Origin: Seison nebaliae
Taxonomy: Eukaryota; Rotifera; Pararotatoria; Seisonacea; Seisonidae
DNA: 46,904 bases
Assembly (NCBI GenBank): GCA_023231475.1
Contig: JALJEE010000091.1
Span: 1-46,904 of the forward strand
Direction of reading: 5' to 3'
In this document: in pieces, positions 44,395 through 46,904 of the stretch
Layout: each line of letters begins with the position of its first letter
How positions within the stretch are numbered: position 1 is the first letter of the stretch
Position numbers and translations under genes: made by a program
Notes under the pieces: generated by a model
Told to the model about the DNA's origin: nothing
Database searches by the model: none
Seen by the model: the letters and a program-made list of their open reading frames with translations, nothing else

Positions 44395-44745
44395 TGTAAA
44401 AGCTGCGAAAAATATTTTAGCCGGATAAATTGAAACACTGGATACTTATAAGAACGTATATGTTTGTCTATCCAACAAGATCAACAGGATCTTCAATCCA
44501 AACAAGAATAAGTTATTATCAATTTATCATTATTCAATTTCTGAGCTTCAGCACTTACCATTTGTAATGTGTAGATTTATTAATAAAAGTAATAATTGAT
44601 TCTTTGAATCGAAAAATATATTAATGGAATAGCAAACGAAAAAGGTGATGATCTTCAGTTCATTCTTTTCTTTTATAGATCATCATTTCCGCTTTTTGAC
44701 ATAGATAGTTCCTTTTTTTACATTTAAATCAATGTCAATCCTACA
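44395..44745 (-). mobile_element. Predicted 3' LTR of the Ty3/gypsy element
   Basis: Read on the minus strand, a polypurine tract (TTGGGGGAGGAAA) at the end of the pol frame is followed by TGTAGG at 44745. A matching TACA terminus lies at 44395-44398, giving a 351-bp LTR with TGTA...TACA ends. It contains TATAAAAG (44670-44677) and AATAAA (44576-44581) in promoter-to-poly(A) order. The 5' LTR is off the window, so LTR identity and target-site duplication cannot be checked. The lower boundary is therefore tentative. Confidence 0.6.
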
Positions 44746-46903
44746 TTTCCTCCCCCAATAAATGGTTGTACTCCAAGAAACATTGATTGGAACAGTACCA
44801 CGTTCCTCTTATTCTCCCCTTCACCTTTGCACAAGATTTGTGCAACCACCCAATTGGGCACTTTCTATTGGAGCACTCGATATATGATTTCTTCCCGGCC
44901 GGTTGGTGACAGAAGCAGAAAACGTCCGCTTCCGCTGGTTTCGTTCTTTTCTTCTCTTCTAACATTTTCCTATCTTGAAGTTGAATTCGTCTTCTCCCCA
45001 TCTCCATTTCGCTGTCACTTGCATCCTTATCCTCGATTCTTTGATCTAATACGCTTATTTGTCCGTCATCCCATTCTCTTTCGTCCCAATTTTGTGTCCC
45101 TATCATTTCGCCATTTTCGATCTCGTTGGTTTCTGCTTCGCTTCTGTTTTCTTCCGCTGCATCTTCGCCTACTCCTGTTGGCTCGGATTCTCCGTCTGGT
45201 TCCTCGTTGTAAGCATCCTCCACCGTTTGAGCTTCTTGCTCATTGACAACCTCCGGATATATCTCTCCTATGATGGGCGCAAATATTACTTCTTCTTCTG
45301 ATGATTCTGATTCCTCCTTTGAGTCGTCGGAGTAATCTTCGATGTGTTGCAGATGTTCTTTTCGTTGATGAATCGGCTTCAATCGTTTCCTATTGACTAT
45401 TTTCCCGCTTTCCTTCAGTTTATATGTATGTTCGTCTATTTTCCCCTGGATTGTGAATATTTGGTTGTGCCAGTATGGATCAAATTTGGATCTTCTGTTT
45501 TCGCTTCGCAGCATTACCTTTGTGCCAGACTCCAATACTTCCATTTTCTTTGCAGTTTTATCGAATTGTCGTTTCTGTTCTCTTCTTCCTTTCTCCAAAT
45601 TTTCCGTTATTTGTCGTTCCATTTCTTGATCATTATTCGATGATTCCTGCCATCTCATCATTGCATTCATCGGAGGTATTTTCGTTGAGGTATGTGCCGT
45701 TCTTCTATATGCGAGTAGTGCTGAAGGAAGTAACTTGTCCCATTCTCGTTCCTCATCGCAATGTCTTCTAATATAACCAATAAACGTTCGATTTAATCTC
45801 TCCACCAATCCGTCACATTGGGGGTGGTATCCACTGGTCCGACATTTTTTTATACCCATCCTATCACACAAACTCCTTACAATTTTGCCGTCAACATTTC
45901 CTCCCTGATCTGAATGTAGCTTCTTGGGTGGCCCCGTCAATGAAAAAATTTCTATTAATCGTTCCACAATGGTCTCGGCCCTTTGATCTCTCATTGCGTA
46001 TGCAAACGGAAATTTCGTGACATAATCGCTCACCACTAAGATATATTTGTTGCCTCTTTGGGTTTCTATCAATGGTCCCATCACATCCATCGCCATCAAA
46101 TCTCCTGCCCTTTGTACTTCGATGTTTTGTAAGGGTTCGTGTTTCCTAATTGGTACTTGTGATCTTTGACACGTCCAACATGATTTTACCCAATTATCGA
46201 CATCTGCCTTCATTGATTGCCAAAAATATTTCTCTTCAATTAATCGGTATGTTCTTTCTTTCCCAAAATGTCCCGCAACATTTTCGTGGTAATATTTTAT
46301 GATTGTCCCTATTCCTCTTTGGGGTATAATGAATTTAGGTCTTTCATCTGCCTCCCTTACAACCAATATTCCTCGTTGTTCTGTAATTGCTGGCTGTAAT
46401 TTTTTCCAGAAGAATGATAATTGTGACCTCTCTCGTTTCTTGATCTTTCTACATATTTCACATTCCTGTTGCCATCGTTGTATTTCGGATTCGAATCCCT
46501 CCTCGAATGTCGTAATGTGGTTAACTGGGTTCCTGCTTAACCAATCTGCTCCTACATTCTCTTTACCCGCTTTGTATTGGATGCTATAATCGAACGTTGA
46601 CAATCTTATTGACCAATTTAACAGTCGCTTGTTAGAATCTTTTTGTTTCCACAAACTGATTAATGGTTTATGGTCTGTGAACACGTTTGTTTTCGAAAAT
46701 TCCGTATACTGTCGACAATGATTTAATGCCCAAAAAATGGCTAGACCTTCTTTTTCCGTCGTCGAATATCGTTTCTCCGTTTCAGACAATTTCCTTGATG
46801 CGAACAGTATAACTCCTTGTTCCTGCTGGAGGCTTGCCCCAATCGAACAACCGCTGGCATCCGTATACAGATCGAAATTATTATCGAAATTAGGAAATTT
46901 TAA
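44741..46903 (-). CDS. pol: Ty3/gypsy retrotransposon pol (RNase H, integrase) with C-terminal PHD finger; truncated by window edge
   Basis: The minus-strand frame is open from the right edge. RNase H comes first (LYTDASGCSIGASL, EKEGLAIFWALNHCRQY, FTDHKPLISLW), then the integrase HHCC zinc region (YHENVAGHFGKERTY, CWTCQRSQ), then the D,D-35-E core (AMDVMGPL; SDQGGNVDGKIV; YHPQCDGLVERLNRTF), then a GPY/F-like SH3 region and an acidic linker. The final ~50 residues form a C4HC3 PHD finger: VFCFCHQPAGKKSYIECSN, KCPIGWLHKSC, GTWYCSNQC. The frame ends ATG TAG across the polypurine tract/LTR boundary. No break is seen, so this copy may be intact on this side; gag, protease and reverse transcriptase lie beyond the window. 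Confidence 0.92.
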   Translation of the reverse strand, partial: LKFPNFDNNFDLYTDASGCSIGASLQQEQGVILFASRKLSETEKRYSTTEKEGLAIFWALNHCRQYTEFSKTNVFTDHKPLISLWKQKDSNKRLLNWSIRLSTFDYSIQYKAGKENVGADWLSRNPVNHITTFEEGFESEIQRWQQECEICRKIKKRERSQLSFFWKKLQPAITEQRGILVVREADERPKFIIPQRGIGTIIKYYHENVAGHFGKERTYRLIEEKYFWQSMKADVDNWVKSCWTCQRSQVPIRKHEPLQNIEVQRAGDLMAMDVMGPLIETQRGNKYILVVSDYVTKFPFAYAMRDQRAETIVERLIEIFSLTGPPKKLHSDQGGNVDGKIVRSLCDRMGIKKCRTSGYHPQCDGLVERLNRTFIGYIRRHCDEEREWDKLLPSALLAYRRTAHTSTKIPPMNAMMRWQESSNNDQEMERQITENLEKGRREQKRQFDKTAKKMEVLESGTKVMLRSENRRSKFDPYWHNQIFTIQGKIDEHTYKLKESGKIVNRKRLKPIHQRKEHLQHIEDYSDDSKEESESSEEEVIFAPIIGEIYPEVVNEQEAQTVEDAYNEEPDGESEPTGVGEDAAEENRSEAETNEIENGEMIGTQNWDEREWDDGQISVLDQRIEDKDASDSEMEMGRRRIQLQDRKMLEEKKRTKPAEADVFCFCHQPAGKKSYIECSNRKCPIGWLHKSCAKVKGRIRGTWYCSNQCFLEYNHLLGEEM

Positions 46904-46904
46904 C

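Noticed and set aside
44827-45771. Plus-strand open frames inside the retrotransposon
   Set aside because: Antisense to pol, with no coding features of their own.
1-46904. tRNA, rRNA, CRISPR arrays or bacterial operon features
   Set aside because: I saw no box A/B pairs, repeat-spacer arrays or ribosome binding sites; the window is spliced eukaryotic DNA.

Overview
This is a eukaryotic, almost certainly animal, window. It is AT-rich, introns are mostly about 40-65 bp, and genes are packed on both strands, with convergent stop codons as little as 18 bp apart. The gene content (INTS7, EOGT, ZCCHC9, CMC2, NOLC1/Nopp140, ELAC2, DDX19/Dbp5, histone H2A, and the ciliary radial-spoke protein RSPH1) fits a small compact metazoan with motile cilia or sperm flagella. 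I cannot name the species. A miniaturised or parasitic lineage is only an inference.

Layout. 1-2298: intergenic, with a frame-broken MULE-type transposase relic at 230-586. 2299-8550 (minus): an RSPH1 gene with a normal MORN-repeat head, a very long acidic, coiled-coil-like and EKPS-repeat tail, and two phase-compatible terminal exons; a palindromic X-box lies 148 bp upstream of its start. 8551-13030: about 4.5 kb with only a weak candidate exon and simple repeats. 13030-16287 (plus): a multi-exon gene I could not identify. 16319-16830: two small genes. 17944-22912 (plus): a six-exon single-pass membrane protein whose 3.3-kb last intron holds the complete antisense NOLC1/Nopp140 gene. 22942-25232 (minus): a basic protein, a small membrane protein, and CMC2. 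26427-28353: EOGT. 28372-30501: long-form tRNase Z. 30652-31461: ZCCHC9. 31596-31976: a solitary H2A. 33122-36730: INTS7. 36935-38957: three lineage-specific small genes. 39182-40931 (minus): a secreted or membrane-anchored PHB-depolymerase-like esterase in the serine-first (type II) order. 41676-42333: a secreted Cys-rich protein. 42606-44178 (minus): DDX19/Dbp5. 44395 to the right edge: the 3' LTR and part of the pol gene of a Ty3/gypsy retrotransposon whose polyprotein ends in an ING-like PHD finger.

Most named genes are housekeeping (pre-rRNA and snRNA processing, tRNA 3' processing, mRNA export, COX assembly). The features most worth a second look are the RSPH1 tail with its alternative last exons, the nested antisense NOLC1, the type II depolymerase with a possible membrane anchor, and the PHD-tailed retrotransposon inserted just upstream of DDX19. 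Exon models come from reading splice sites and phases by eye. Where total lengths close in frame I say so. No similarity search was run; family assignments rest on motif recognition.
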